This document shows, one piece after another, positions 44,309 through 53,961 of a DNA stretch of 64,000 nucleotides (positions are counted from its first letter, which is position 1; the number at the start of each line of letters is the position of its first letter). The position numbers were made by a program, and so were the translations under genes. Under the pieces are notes generated by a model. That model was not told the DNA's origin. It made no database searches and saw nothing but the letters and a program-made list of their open reading frames with translations. Origin of the DNA: JAZKDW01 sp040387375 (GTDB lineage: Bacteria > Pseudomonadota > Gammaproteobacteria > Burkholderiales > Burkholderiaceae_D); contig JAZKDW010000024.1 of NCBI GenBank assembly GCA_040387375.1, forward strand, positions 1-64,000, given 5' to 3'.

Positions 44309-45526
44309 ATGACAGATCAAACCCCCAGGAGTGGCGTATCGCGTCGCAAATTCATCGCAGGCGCAGGCGCAGTCGGCGCCACCGCACTGTTCGGCGGCGT
44401 CGCGCCGGCGGTTCTCGCGCAAAGCAAGGCGCCGCTGCGCATCGGCGCGCTCAATTCCTATTCCAAGGTGTTTGCCGCGCTTGGCAATGCCAACCTGAAC
44501 GGCATGAACATGTATTTCGAGCAGATCGGCGGATCCATCGCCGGTCGCAAGATCGAGATCGTGCGGGAAGATGACGAGATCAATCCGCAGGTCGGTCTGC
44601 AAAAGCTGCGCAAGATGGTAGAGAGCGACAAGTGCGACATCATCACCGGCATCCAGGCCAGCAACGTCGCGATGGCGGCCCTAGACTATCTGCGTGAAAG
44701 CAAGGCCTTCATGCTGTGTTCCGGCGCCGGCGTCGCCGCGCTGTCCTACTCCCAGCTGCCGTATTTTTTCCGCTGCTCGGTGTCGACCTTCACCGTGCAC
44801 AGCACGATGGGCGACTGGTTCTATGACAACATCGCAAAAGAAGTGCTGTTATCGGCATCCGATTTTGCTGGCGGCCGCGGCTCGCTGACCGAGTTCAAGA
44901 TGGGCTTCACCAAACGGGGCGGCAAGATCATCCAGGAAATCTACCCGCCGCTGGGCAACAACGATTTCAGCTCTTACCTGGCGGTGATGCGCAACGCCAA
45001 GGCGCCGGCGACGTTCTCCTTCTATGCCGGCACCGACGCCGTGCGTTTCATCAAGCAGTACGACGAATACGGCCTGAAGCAGATCTCGCGCCTGACCGGC
45101 TCAGGTTTCATGCTGGAAAGCGATACCTTGCCGGCCCAGGGGCGCAGCGCGCTGGGCGCGATCAATTCCCTGCATTATGCGGATACGCTGGATAACCCGG
45201 CCAACAAGAAATTTGTCGCCGATTACCAGAAGAAGTACAAGGAATATCCGAGCGTCTACAGCGAGTATGGTTATGTCGCCGCGCAGGTCCTGCATCAGGC
45301 CCTGCAGGCAGTCGACGGCAATACCCAGGACAAGGACAAGCTGCGCGGCGCCATGCTGGCGGTGCGCATGAATGCGCCGCGCGGACCGTTCCGCTTCAAT
45401 CCGGCGACGCAAAGCCCGATCCAGAACGTCTACATCCGGGAAGTCGCCGAAGTTGGCGGCCGCATCACCAACAAGATCATCCATACTGTTCCAAACGTCG
45501 TCGAGCCCATCAACCGGCCTTACTGA
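44309..45526 (+). CDS. Tat-exported ABC substrate-binding protein (transporter 2)
   Basis: 405 residues. The N-terminus TPRSGVSRRKFIAGAGAVGA has a twin-arginine SRRKFIAG motif followed by a hydrophobic core and AVLAQ cleavage site, so it is exported folded. The mature domain is a HAAT-type binding protein (PLRIGALNSYSKVFAALGNA, IVREDDEINPQVGLQKLRKM, DIITGIQASNVAMAALDYLR) distinct from the two Sec-type proteins in this island. It heads livHMGF number 2. Ligand unknown. Confidence 0.9.
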   Translation: MTDQTPRSGVSRRKFIAGAGAVGATALFGGVAPAVLAQSKAPLRIGALNSYSKVFAALGNANLNGMNMYFEQIGGSIAGRKIEIVREDDEINPQVGLQKLRKMVESDKCDIITGIQASNVAMAALDYLRESKAFMLCSGAGVAALSYSQLPYFFRCSVSTFTVHSTMGDWFYDNIAKEVLLSASDFAGGRGSLTEFKMGFTKRGGKIIQEIYPPLGNNDFSSYLAVMRNAKAPATFSFYAGTDAVRFIKQYDEYGLKQISRLTGSGFMLESDTLPAQGRSALGAINSLHYADTLDNPANKKFVADYQKKYKEYPSVYSEYGYVAAQVLHQALQAVDGNTQDKDKLRGAMLAVRMNAPRGPFRFNPATQSPIQNVYIREVAEVGGRITNKIIHTVPNVVEPINRPY

Positions 45527-45600
45527 CGCCTCGCCATCACTATTGCGGCCAGAACTCCCCCGGAGTTTTGGCCGCAGTCAAATTCAACAGCGAAGACTTC

Positions 45601-46464
45601 ATGGAATTCATTCTTACTCAATTTCTCAATAGCCTGGTGTTCGGCAGCCTGCTGTTCATGATGGCCGCCGGACTGTCATTGATCTTCGGCCTGATGAACG
45701 TGGTCAATGTCGCGCACGGATCGTTCTTCATGCTCGGCGCCTTCTGCGCCTACACGCTTGCGCAATGGTCGGGCAGCTTCTGGCTGGCGCTCGGCATCGG
45801 CTGGGTGCCCGCCGTGATCATCGCGGTCCTGATCGAGCGCTTTTTCATCCGCAGGCTGTACGGGCGCGGCCATCTCGACCAGGTGCTGCTGACCTTCGGT
45901 TTCATCTATGTGCTGGCCGATGTCACGCATTACCTGTGGGGTCCGAGCATACGCAATGTCGCGCCGCCGGAACTGCTGGAAGGCGTGGTTGTGGTCGCCG
46001 GCGCCTACATGCCGAAATACCGGCTGTTCCTGGTGCTGTTCGGCGGCACGGTGGCGGCAGCCCTGTGGTGGTTCCTGGAGCGCAGCCGGATTGGCGCCAT
46101 GGTGCGCGCCGGCGTCGACGATGCCGCGACCGCGTCCGGCATCGGCATCAATGTGCCGCTGCTGTTCCGCGCCATCTTCGCGCTGGGAGCGGGACTGGCG
46201 GCAATCGGCGGCGTTGTGGCCAGCCCTATCCTGGGCGTGTACCTGGGCATGGATATCGAAATCCTGATTCCCGCCTTTATCGTCGTGGTGGTCGGCGGCA
46301 TGGGAAGCCTGCGCGGGGCGCTGGTTGCGAGCATCCTGGTAGCCCTGGTGGACACCTTCGGCAAGGCGTATTACCCGGACTATGCGTTATTCCTGGTGTA
46401 TCTGTTAATGGTCGTGGTGCTGCTGACCCGTCCGCAAGGCCTGTTCGGCATCGCGAAGGGATAA
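45601..46464 (+). CDS. livH: LivH-type ABC permease (transporter 2)
   Basis: 287 residues from the ATG at 45601; the frame continues upstream to 45568 (TTG) without a better site. Landmarks AAGLSLIFGLMNVVNVAHGS and GGMGSLRGALVASILVALVD. Eight helices. 74 bp after the binding-protein stop; followed 1 bp later by livM. Confidence 0.92.
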   Translation: MEFILTQFLNSLVFGSLLFMMAAGLSLIFGLMNVVNVAHGSFFMLGAFCAYTLAQWSGSFWLALGIGWVPAVIIAVLIERFFIRRLYGRGHLDQVLLTFGFIYVLADVTHYLWGPSIRNVAPPELLEGVVVVAGAYMPKYRLFLVLFGGTVAAALWWFLERSRIGAMVRAGVDDAATASGIGINVPLLFRAIFALGAGLAAIGGVVASPILGVYLGMDIEILIPAFIVVVVGGMGSLRGALVASILVALVDTFGKAYYPDYALFLVYLLMVVVLLTRPQGLFGIAKG

Positions 46465-46465
46465 C

Positions 46466-47410
46466 ATGAAACTTGCTCGCCCAATTACTTCATTTTTGCT
46501 CATGTGCGCAGTCCTCGCACTGCTGCCGCTGGCTGGCGACTATGCCGTTGGCATCGTCGCCGAGATCCTCATTTTCAGCATCTTTGCGATGAGCCTTGGT
46601 CTCCTGATCGGCTACACCGGCCTGATGTCATTCGGCCATGCGGCATTTTTCGGCATCTCTACCTATACTGTGATCGGGCTCGGCGTGCACCTCGGCATAT
46701 CCGGCTGGCTGGGCATGCTGGCCGGCATCGGCATTGCCGCGCTGACCGCCGCTTTTGTGGGCATGTTTTGCATTCGCGTCAGCGGCATTCCGTTCCTCAT
46801 GTTGACGATGGCGTTCTCGCAGTTGCTGTATTCGCTGTCGCTGAAATGGCGCAGCGTGACCGGCGGCACCGACGGCCTGACAGGTTTTGTCCGGCCGACC
46901 CTGTTCGGTTACAGCCTGGACAATCCGGTTGCGCGTTATGCCGTCGTCGCCACCGGTTTTGCGCTGGTGCTGGGCTTTCTCTGGCTGCTGGTGCGTTCGC
47001 CGCTGGGCTCGATTTTCATCGGCATCCGCGACAATGAAATGCGCATGCGCGCGATCGGTTATCCGGTGCAGCGCTTCAAGTTCATCGCCTTCACGATCGC
47101 CGGCACGCTGGCCGGCGTCGGCGGCGCGTTATATGCGTTTTTCAACGCCTTTGTCTCGACCGATATCCTGCATTGGGCGCTGTCGGGCGACGCCATCATC
47201 ATGGTGGTGCTGGGCGGCAGCGGCACCGTGATCGGACCGGCGATCGGCGCCGCGATTTTCCTGCTGCTGAAGAATATCGTCAGCTCACAGAACGAATACT
47301 GGATGTTATGGATCGGCATCATCTTCATCCTGTCGGTGATGTTCTTGCGAGAAGGCGTCTGGGGCTTCGTCGTCAACCGTTCGCGTGTCTTGCTGGGGGA
47401 ACGGAAATGA
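46466..47410 (+). CDS. livM: LivM-type ABC permease (transporter 2)
   Basis: 314 residues, about nine helices. Landmarks SLGLLIGYTGLMSFGHAAFF, GISTYTVIGLGVHLG and GGSGTVIGPAIGAAIFLLL. Its 3' end overlaps livG by 4 nt (ATGA). Confidence 0.92.
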   Translation: MKLARPITSFLLMCAVLALLPLAGDYAVGIVAEILIFSIFAMSLGLLIGYTGLMSFGHAAFFGISTYTVIGLGVHLGISGWLGMLAGIGIAALTAAFVGMFCIRVSGIPFLMLTMAFSQLLYSLSLKWRSVTGGTDGLTGFVRPTLFGYSLDNPVARYAVVATGFALVLGFLWLLVRSPLGSIFIGIRDNEMRMRAIGYPVQRFKFIAFTIAGTLAGVGGALYAFFNAFVSTDILHWALSGDAIIMVVLGGSGTVIGPAIGAAIFLLLKNIVSSQNEYWMLWIGIIFILSVMFLREGVWGFVVNRSRVLLGERK

Positions 47411-48150
47411 CTCTGCTACGAATAGAAAAACTCCATAAGGCGTTTGGCAACCTGGTCGTCACGAAGGACGTGACGCTGTCCGTCGCGCAGGGTGAACGTC
47501 ATGTGCTGATCGGCCCCAACGGCGCCGGCAAGACCAGCCTCGTGCACCAGTTGACCGGCCAGCTCAGGCCGACTTCCGGACGCATCCTGTTCAAGGACCA
47601 GGACATCACGCGCGCGCTGCCCGAGGAAATATGCCAGCTCGGCGTTGGCCGCACCTTCCAGAAGAACAATTTATTCCGCAGCCTGAGCGTGCGCGAAAAC
47701 GTCAGACTGGCGGTGCAGGCTAAACAGGGCGGCTGGTATGAAGCCTTGCGCGGGGTCGGGGTCCGCCACGCCCAGCATGAACGCGCCGACCAGATTCTCG
47801 AGCAAATCCAGCTGGTCAACGGACTGGACCGGCCGGTATCAAGCCTGTCATACGGCGAGCAGCGCCAACTGGAAGTGGCGATCGCGCTCGCCGCTGAACC
47901 CGAACTTCTGCTGCTGGACGAACCGACCTCTGGCATGTCTCCAGCCGAAACAGATCGCATGATCGAACTGGTGCGCGGCTTGCCGAAATCGCTGGCGCTG
48001 CTGATGATCGAACACGACATGAAAGTCGTGTTCTCGCTCGCCGACCGGATCACCGTTCTTTATTACGGTGAAGTGCTCGCCACCGGCATTCCGGAAGAAA
48101 TCCAGGGCAATCCCAAAGTGCGCGAAGTTTATCTGGGAGGGAAGCACTAA
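47407..48150 (+). CDS. livG: LivG-type ABC ATPase (transporter 2)
   Basis: 247 residues. Walker A GPNGAGKT, signature-like VSSLSYGEQRQLEVAI, Walker B LLLLDEPTSGMSPAE and H-loop MIEHDMKVV. Its stop shares one base with the livF start (TAATG). Confidence 0.93.
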   Translation: MTLLRIEKLHKAFGNLVVTKDVTLSVAQGERHVLIGPNGAGKTSLVHQLTGQLRPTSGRILFKDQDITRALPEEICQLGVGRTFQKNNLFRSLSVRENVRLAVQAKQGGWYEALRGVGVRHAQHERADQILEQIQLVNGLDRPVSSLSYGEQRQLEVAIALAAEPELLLLDEPTSGMSPAETDRMIELVRGLPKSLALLMIEHDMKVVFSLADRITVLYYGEVLATGIPEEIQGNPKVREVYLGGKH

Positions 48151-48845
48151 TGCTTGAAGTCGACAGCATCAATACCTACTACGGCGACAGCCATGTGCTG
48201 CGCGGCGTCTCGCTGCAGGTGAAGGAAGGCAAGGTCACCTCGCTGCTGGGACGCAACGGCGCCGGCAAGACCACCACGCTGCTCACCGTCATGGGCTACC
48301 TGGCGCCGCGCCAGGGGCGTGTCAGCTACGACGGCAAGGACATCGGCGGCAAGGCCTCGCACCGGATCTCGCGCATGGGCCTGGGCTTCGTGCCGCAGGA
48401 GCGTGGTGTGTTCCCCAGCCTTACTGTCGAGGAAAACCTCACGGTTGCCGCGCGCACGGGCCGCGATGGCCGCTGGACGCTGGCTCGAATTTACGAACTG
48501 TTTCCAAGGCTTGAGGAACGCAAGCGCAACCTCGGTTTCCAGCTGTCGGGCGGTGAGCAGCAGATGGTGTCGATCGCGCGAGCGCTGATGCTCAATCCAA
48601 ACCTGATCCTGCTGGACGAACCATCCGAAGGACTGGCGCCGCTGATCGTGCAGGAAATCGTTGAAATCGTGAAACGCCTGAAAGAGGAGGGACTGGGAAT
48701 CCTGCTGGTGGAACAGAACCTCGGGGTTGCACTCGAGCTCGGCGACGTTCATTATGTGTTGTCGAAGGGAGAAGTCTGCTTTACCGGCAATAGCGAAACC
48801 TTGCGCAACGACGAGCGGATCCTGAGCGATCACCTGAGCGTTTGA
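48150..48845 (+). CDS. livF: LivF-type ABC ATPase (transporter 2)
   Basis: 231 residues. Walker A GRNGAGKTT, signature LSGGEQQMVSIARALM, Walker B LILLDEPSEGLAP; H-loop position reads LLVEQNLGVALEL, with Gln instead of His, normal for LivF. Completes the second transporter. Confidence 0.93.
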   Translation: MLEVDSINTYYGDSHVLRGVSLQVKEGKVTSLLGRNGAGKTTTLLTVMGYLAPRQGRVSYDGKDIGGKASHRISRMGLGFVPQERGVFPSLTVEENLTVAARTGRDGRWTLARIYELFPRLEERKRNLGFQLSGGEQQMVSIARALMLNPNLILLDEPSEGLAPLIVQEIVEIVKRLKEEGLGILLVEQNLGVALELGDVHYVLSKGEVCFTGNSETLRNDERILSDHLSV

Positions 48846-48870
48846 TAACAACCTTGATGGAGATAAAACG

Positions 48871-49614
48871 ATGAGCGACAAGGGCATTTTCCTGGTGACC
48901 GGCGGCAGCCGCGGCATCGGCGCAGCGACGGCACGGCTGGCGGGCAAGCAGTACCCGGTGGCGATTTTCTATCGTGAACGTTCCGATGAGGCGGACAAGG
49001 TGGTGCGGGAGATCGAACAGGATGGCGGTTCTGCCTTCGCGGTGAAGGCTGACGTCGGTGACGAGGAATCATTGCTGCGCGGCTTCGAGGTCGTGGACCG
49101 CGCCGGCAGGCTGGCGGTGCTGGTGAATAACGCCGGTGTGACGGGCGGCGTATCGCGGCTGGAGAATGTGTCGGCGGCGACGCTGACGGAAGTCATGCGG
49201 GTCAATGTGGTCGGTTCGATGCTCGCGGCGCGCGAGGCGGTGCGCAGGATGTCGACGCTCAAGGGAGGGCAGGGCGGCGCCATCGTCAACCTGTCGTCCA
49301 TCGCCGCGGTGCTCGGGTCGCCGCATAACTGGATTCACTATGCGGCAACCAAGGGTGCGATCGATACCATGACGATCGGTCTGGCGAAAGAAGTGGCGAA
49401 AGAAGGAATCCGGGTCAATGCAGTGCGGCCGGGCCTGATCAATACGGAAATCCAGCACGACCGCAGCGCCAGCCAGATGGAGAAGATGCTGAAAGCGGTG
49501 CCGATGGGGCGCATGGGGACGGCGGAGGAAATTGCGGAGGCTATCGTTTGGCTGGCGTCGCCGGCGGCGTCTTATATAAGCGGAGCGTTGCTGGATGTGC
49601 GCGGCGGGATGTAG
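48871..49614 (+). CDS. Short-chain dehydrogenase/reductase
   Basis: 247 residues. TGGSRGIG at 10-17, an Arg-rich segment after strand 2 (IFYRERSDEADK) that favours NADP(H), NNAG at 86-89, S142/143, Y157 and K161 (YAATK). FabG-like ending GALLDVRGGM. It follows livF by 25 bp with GGAG upstream and precedes a strong terminator, so it is the last gene of the second transporter operon. Substrate unknown; a keto or hydroxy derivative of the imported compound is likely. Confidence 0.9.
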   Translation: MSDKGIFLVTGGSRGIGAATARLAGKQYPVAIFYRERSDEADKVVREIEQDGGSAFAVKADVGDEESLLRGFEVVDRAGRLAVLVNNAGVTGGVSRLENVSAATLTEVMRVNVVGSMLAAREAVRRMSTLKGGQGGAIVNLSSIAAVLGSPHNWIHYAATKGAIDTMTIGLAKEVAKEGIRVNAVRPGLINTEIQHDRSASQMEKMLKAVPMGRMGTAEEIAEAIVWLASPAASYISGALLDVRGGM

Positions 49615-49640
49615 GCGGACGCGGTAAAAACAGGATGTTG

Positions 49641-49666
49641 AAAACGGCGCATGAGCGCCGTTTTTT
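49641..49666 (+). terminator. Rho-independent terminator of the catabolic island
   Basis: An 8-10 bp stem (AACGGCGC/GCGCCGTT, extended by A-T pairs) with loop ATGA is followed by six or more T. It ends the second transporter-SDR transcript and isolates it from the ATPase operon. Confidence 0.92.
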
Positions 49667-49717
49667 ATGGCGATTCAGCGAACGGAAATTTTTTGCAATT
49701 CGCGATTTAATCCGTGT

Positions 49718-49731
49718 TTGATGCCAGTCAA
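49718..49731. promoter_or_regulatory. FNR/Dnr-like box upstream of the V-type ATPase operon
   Basis: TTGAT-GCCA-GTCAA fits the CRP/FNR-family consensus TTGAY-N4-RTCAA in both half-sites. It lies about 110 bp before the first ATPase gene and just after the terminator. This placement suggests control by oxygen or nitric-oxide sensing regulators. Binding is inferred from sequence only. Confidence 0.6.
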
Positions 49732-49841
49732 AATCGGCCGCGATGAATGGCCGAACATGGACATGACAAAAGAAGTTGCGATTGGCGCATTTCAGGATTT
49801 TGTTTTATTGGCTGGATAGAAACTGAGGCCCGCAATTGGCA

Positions 49842-50186
49842 ATGCCCCGTGGGCCTTTGCCCTCCGACGAGGCGGTTGAAGCCGCGATTTCGAAGGTATT
49901 GTCGGCAGAGCGTGAGGCGCATGAGTCTGTCGCCGCCTGTCGCCGGCACGCGGAAGAGCGCCTTGACAGCGCCCGTCGGCAGGCACGTTTGATCAGCGAG
50001 CGTTGCGCGCTAAGGATACAGGCGGTTCGGCAACGCCATGCACAGGTGCTTGCGGAAAGGCTTTCCGCATTTCAGGATGAATCAAGCCAGCTCAGGAAGG
50101 AACATGTTCCGACGGCAGAGGAGATGGCTCGTCTGCGCCGCGCAGTTGCGGCAGTGGCGGACGACAGCACCGGCGAGATCCCATGA
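49842..50186 (+). CDS. V/A-type ATPase peripheral stalk subunit (G/H-like)
   Basis: 114 residues from the ATG at 49842 (a TTG two codons earlier is an alternative). It is a single long, charged, heptad-rich helix: AAISKVLSAEREAHESVAAC, RRHAEERLDSARRQARLISE. That is typical of the G/H stalk subunit which pairs with E. It has no recognised enzymatic motif and is assigned by shape and by position as first gene of the ATPase operon, as in Thermus. Overlaps the next gene by 4 nt. Confidence 0.75.
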   Translation: MPRGPLPSDEAVEAAISKVLSAEREAHESVAACRRHAEERLDSARRQARLISERCALRIQAVRQRHAQVLAERLSAFQDESSQLRKEHVPTAEEMARLRRAVAAVADDSTGEIP

Positions 50187-50896
50187 TGATTCCAGGAAGC
50201 CTCGAGTATGCACAAGTGCGGCTGCAGTCGCGCCATGCCGCCCGGGCCAATGTCCCGGCCTGGCGCACGATGGAACACGCGCGTGAATTGCCGGCGTTGA
50301 TCGCGGCCGCAGGCGCGTCAGGATTTGATTCTGTTGTCCGTCAGTTGCCAATGCCGCCCGGATTGCATGCGCTTGATCTGGCGATACGAAACCAGTGGCG
50401 CGAGCAGGTCGATGAGGTGGCGGGCTGGATGCCGGCCGAATGGCAACCGGCGCTGCGGTGGTGCTCGCTGATCGTTGATCTGCCATTTCTTGACTATCTC
50501 GCCGGCGGGGGCAGTCCAACTCAATGGATGCGGCGCGCACAGTCTGACAGCCGTGGACAACTTTCGTCCGGGGCAGGCCCGGAGGCGGTCTCAAGCGGCT
50601 GGTACCGGGAATGGAGAAACCGCATGCCGCGCCTGTCGGAAGAAAAATCTGCTCATCTCACGGTTTTGGTTCACACCGTCGGATCTCACCTTGACGTGTT
50701 CTCCCGGGCGGCAGCCGATGAAGCGTGGCAGTGTCGGCGGCTGCTGGAAGAGAAGCTTGCCATCCTGTTCCGGCGTTTCACGCTGGAGCCGCTGGCGGCA
50801 TTCGTGTTCCTTGCGCTTGAATGGCTGGCGCTTGAACGTTTGCGGGGCGAAATCGCAATACGCATTGCATTTCCGTCGCGCATGCTGGCGCCATGA
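50183..50896 (+). CDS. ntpC: V/A-type ATPase subunit C-like protein (AC39 family)
   Basis: 237 residues. GSLEYAQVRLQSRHAARANV at the N-terminus resembles the start of V-type subunit C/d (AC39), the funnel that links the rotor ring to the central stalk. The rest is helical with many Trp and Leu residues and is shorter than classical subunit C (about 320-350), so it is divergent or reduced. Assigned mainly from the N-terminal motif and operon position. Coupled by ATGA overlaps on both sides. Confidence 0.65.
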   Translation: MMIPGSLEYAQVRLQSRHAARANVPAWRTMEHARELPALIAAAGASGFDSVVRQLPMPPGLHALDLAIRNQWREQVDEVAGWMPAEWQPALRWCSLIVDLPFLDYLAGGGSPTQWMRRAQSDSRGQLSSGAGPEAVSSGWYREWRNRMPRLSEEKSAHLTVLVHTVGSHLDVFSRAAADEAWQCRRLLEEKLAILFRRFTLEPLAAFVFLALEWLALERLRGEIAIRIAFPSRMLAP

Positions 50897-52713
50897 TGCG
50901 GCCGCGCCCGGCACGCTGGTTCGAGGCGCTGGTGGCGCGTGAAGATTGCGCGATGCTGCTCGAGGCGCTGGCGGCAACCGGATTGATCGAGCTTGAATCA
51001 CGCTCGGTTGCCGCCTTGCCGCCGTATTTCGAGGAGGTGCGTCCGCTGCTGCAGCAGTTCTCTGATTTTGCGCAGCGTTACCGGGACTATTGGCCGGTTT
51101 CGGGCCTGCGGCCGTCAGCCACCCATGATGCGCCGGGACAGCTGTTGACTGAAGTGCTCGAACGCTTGCGGGCCTGGGCAAATGAGGCCGAGCCCGCTAT
51201 CCGACGGCTGCAGCAGCTTCAATCCGAACGCGCGGAACTCGCGTTATGGCGCTCGATTCTGGACGCCATGGGAAACCCGACGATCGGCTTTGCCCAGCTT
51301 GCAGCGGCAGGCCCGCTGCTGAGAGCTGCCGTGCTGGAATTGACCACGGACGCGGAACCGGAATTCCCGCCTTCGGCGCTGATGCTGCGGGCCGGACACG
51401 CACAGTCCGTGTTCTTCATCATCGTGGCCAGCGCCGCCGATTTCGAAGTGATCTCGTCGCAAGCCACCGCACTCAAAGGGAAGATGTTTCCGATTGCGCC
51501 GTGGCTGAGGGACGATCCTGGAAAGAACCGGACATATATCGAAACGCGCATGGATGAAATCGAGCGCGAAGCCAAGGCAGCCGGCAAGCGGATCGGTGAA
51601 TCGCACCACACGCATGGCCTGCACATTCTGTTCGGGAACGCAAGACGACTCGAGTGGATGATTGAACATGTGCACGCGCTGGAAGGCGGAGAGCATTTTG
51701 TCCAGGTGAGCGGATGGACCAGCGACGTTGACGGAACCGAGCTGGCAGCGGCCATCGATCGGTGCTGCGCCAGGGCGCTGCTGCATTTCCCGGCGGCTCC
51801 GGGCAATTTGCATGCACCGCTTCTGTTCAGGAACCCGGCCTGGACCAGACCATTCGAAGTGTTCACACGCGCGCTGGGAATGCCGGCCGGAAGTGAAGCG
51901 GACCCGACTCAAATATTGGCGGTTGTTGTTCCGCTGATGTTCGGATACATGTTTGGCGACATCGGCCAAGGGCTGACGATCGCGGCCATTGCCTGGTTCA
52001 TCCGGCGCCGCTACGCTGTTGCGCGCCTGCTCCTGAGCGGCGGCATCGCAGCCACACTATTCGGCTGGATGTTCGGCTCGATCTTCAGCGTGCACGGCCT
52101 AATCCAGCCGCTCTGGCTTTACCCCCTTGACGATCCAATCACGGTACTTTCGGTGCCGATAATCGGCGGTGCGGTCCTTCTGACGCTGGGACTCATGCTG
52201 CATGCGCTGGCGGCCTACTGGCGTGGTGAATGGTTGCGCTGGCTGGCGCACGATGCCGGCATCCTGCTGCTGTACTTCGGCCTGCTCGGTGCGCTCGTTT
52301 CGCCCGCCGCAGTCTGGATCGTGGTGGCAGGCATTGCCGCTTGCATGGTCGGACCTGCGATACAGCTCCGCAGCGTGGCAGCCATTTTCCCGGCGGCGGG
52401 GCGCCTGATTGAACGTGTGCTGCAGTTGCTGATCAATACACTCTCCTTTGCGCGGGTCGGCGCTTTTGCGCTGGCCCATGCGGGGCTGTCGTCAGCGATC
52501 GTTTCCCTGCTTGACGCGGCGCCCAGTCTGGCGCTGAAGGCGCTGCTGCTGGTGCTGGGAAATGTGCTGGTGCTGACGCTTGAGGTGATGGTGGTATCGA
52601 TACAGACCACACGCCTGGTATTGTTCGAATTTTTTACGCGATTTTTTACAGGCGAAGGCCGTGCTTTTCGCCCGCTCCCGGCGCCTTCCTTCATCTCCCA
52701 GGTGAAAACATGA
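50893..52713 (+). CDS. ntpI: V/A-type ATPase subunit I (a subunit, 116 kDa family)
   Basis: 606 residues. The N-terminal half is cytoplasmic and coiled (LQQLQSERAELALWRSILDA). The C-terminal half has about seven helices beginning VVVPLMFGYMFGDIGQGLTI, the conserved VPxMFGxMFGDxGxG motif. The segment LINTLSFARVGAFALAHAGL near residue 520 carries the essential Arg of the ion path (SFAR). It forms the stator channel beside the K ring. Size matches bacterial subunit I (about 620-660). Confidence 0.92.
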   Translation: MMRPRPARWFEALVAREDCAMLLEALAATGLIELESRSVAALPPYFEEVRPLLQQFSDFAQRYRDYWPVSGLRPSATHDAPGQLLTEVLERLRAWANEAEPAIRRLQQLQSERAELALWRSILDAMGNPTIGFAQLAAAGPLLRAAVLELTTDAEPEFPPSALMLRAGHAQSVFFIIVASAADFEVISSQATALKGKMFPIAPWLRDDPGKNRTYIETRMDEIEREAKAAGKRIGESHHTHGLHILFGNARRLEWMIEHVHALEGGEHFVQVSGWTSDVDGTELAAAIDRCCARALLHFPAAPGNLHAPLLFRNPAWTRPFEVFTRALGMPAGSEADPTQILAVVVPLMFGYMFGDIGQGLTIAAIAWFIRRRYAVARLLLSGGIAATLFGWMFGSIFSVHGLIQPLWLYPLDDPITVLSVPIIGGAVLLTLGLMLHALAAYWRGEWLRWLAHDAGILLLYFGLLGALVSPAAVWIVVAGIAACMVGPAIQLRSVAAIFPAAGRLIERVLQLLINTLSFARVGAFALAHAGLSSAIVSLLDAAPSLALKALLLVLGNVLVLTLEVMVVSIQTTRLVLFEFFTRFFTGEGRAFRPLPAPSFISQVKT

Positions 52714-53063
52714 ACATGCCGCGTCCCGGTCGAGCGCTGTTGCTGGCCATCGCGGCCGCCGGCGCAGCAAGTCTGTTATTGACCCTGTTGTCATTGACCC
52801 TGGCCCCCGATTCTGCTGCCGCCGTGCCGCCGAAGCCTGCGGCAAGACCGATCAGCCATTGGGGACTGGTCGCGGCCGCACTGGCCACGGCAATTTCTTC
52901 CCTGGGCGCCGGGTTCGCCGTCGCCAAAGTCGGCACGGCGGCCATTGCGGCGCTGGCGGAGAAGCCTGAACTGTTCGGCCGTTTGCTGATTTTTGTCGGT
53001 CTGGCCGAGGGGATTGCGATTTATGGCCTGATCATTTCAATCCTGATTTTGAATCGCCTCTAG
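52710..53063 (+). CDS. ntpK: V/A-type ATPase rotor ring subunit K (c)
   Basis: 117 residues: a signal-like first helix (about 8-31), a Pro/Ala linker, then one classic hairpin, SHWGLVAAALATAISSLGAG and ELFGRLLIFVGLAEGIAIYG. The ion-binding acid is E100. The AEKPELFGR loop is the signature of bacterial V-type c subunits. Two-hairpin fusion is absent, so a ring of single hairpins is expected. The residue after E100 is Gly, without the polar neighbour often linked with Na+ binding; ion choice is not decided. Confidence 0.9.
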   Translation: MNMPRPGRALLLAIAAAGAASLLLTLLSLTLAPDSAAAVPPKPAARPISHWGLVAAALATAISSLGAGFAVAKVGTAAIAALAEKPELFGRLLIFVGLAEGIAIYGLIISILILNRL

Positions 53064-53066
53064 ACC

Positions 53067-53357
53067 ATGGTCGTGATCTACATTGGCGACGAACTGACGG
53101 CGGCGGGTTTCCGTCTTGCGGGTGCGCGGATCCTGCTGCCGGCAGCAGGCGAAGAAGCCGCAACCCTGACGCAGGCGCGACGGGACGGAGAACTGATCCT
53201 CGTTTCGGCGGACGTCGCCGCGCGGATTCCGCGCGAGCCCCTGGAAGCGGCGCTGGCCGCACTGGCGCCGCTCACACTCGTCGTGCCTGATCTGCTCGGA
53301 CGCCAGCCAATTCCGGAGCGGGCGCAACGCCTGAGACGCCAGATGGGGATGGCATGA
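53067..53357 (+). CDS. V/A-type ATPase subunit F
   Basis: 96 residues: MVVIYIGDELTAAGFRLAGA, a small Rossmann-like fold with IGDE..AAGFRLAG typical of subunit F, then LILVSADVAARIP and a C-terminal helix RAQRLRRQMGMA. F sits on the D shaft in the central stalk and modulates coupling. Starts 3 bp after the K stop; overlaps the E gene by 4 nt. Confidence 0.88.
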   Translation: MVVIYIGDELTAAGFRLAGARILLPAAGEEAATLTQARRDGELILVSADVAARIPREPLEAALAALAPLTLVVPDLLGRQPIPERAQRLRRQMGMA

Positions 53358-53961
53358 ATAATGTCGAAAAGCAGATGCAAGCCTTGCTGGCGCTGCTTGA
53401 GGAAGACCGCAAGCGGCAATGCGACGCATTGATCGCTGACGCCCAGGCGAAAGCGCGGAGTGTGGTCCAGCAGGCGCAGCGCGACGCGCGGGCACGCATG
53501 CGCGCCGTGTTCGCCGAGGAACGGCAACGCCTGGACGAGCAGATCAAGGCGGCAGCCGCGCGCCTGCAGACCGAACGCAGGCTCAGCGATCAGGAACACC
53601 TTGCGCAATTATTGGGGCTCGCCTGGCAAATGCTGCCCGGCGCGCTGCTGGAACGATGGCAGGATCCGGGCCGGCGCAGGAAATGGGTGGCGCAGGTGAT
53701 CGATGGCGCACTGCGGCTGCTGCCGCATGAGATGTGGACCCTGAACGTGGCGCCAGGATGGCCGGCGGAGGAGCGCGAGCAGACGCTCCGGTCTTTGGCC
53801 AGCCGCCTCGGCTACCCGCCGGCCTGCAGTGAGCTTGCGGCGCTTCAGGCCGGGCTCCTGATCACTGCGGCCGGAAACCGGCTTGACGCGACACTCGGCG
53901 GCCTGCTGGCCGACCGGCCTGCGATCGAAGCGCGGCTCATGGATTACCTGGAGCGGCACCC

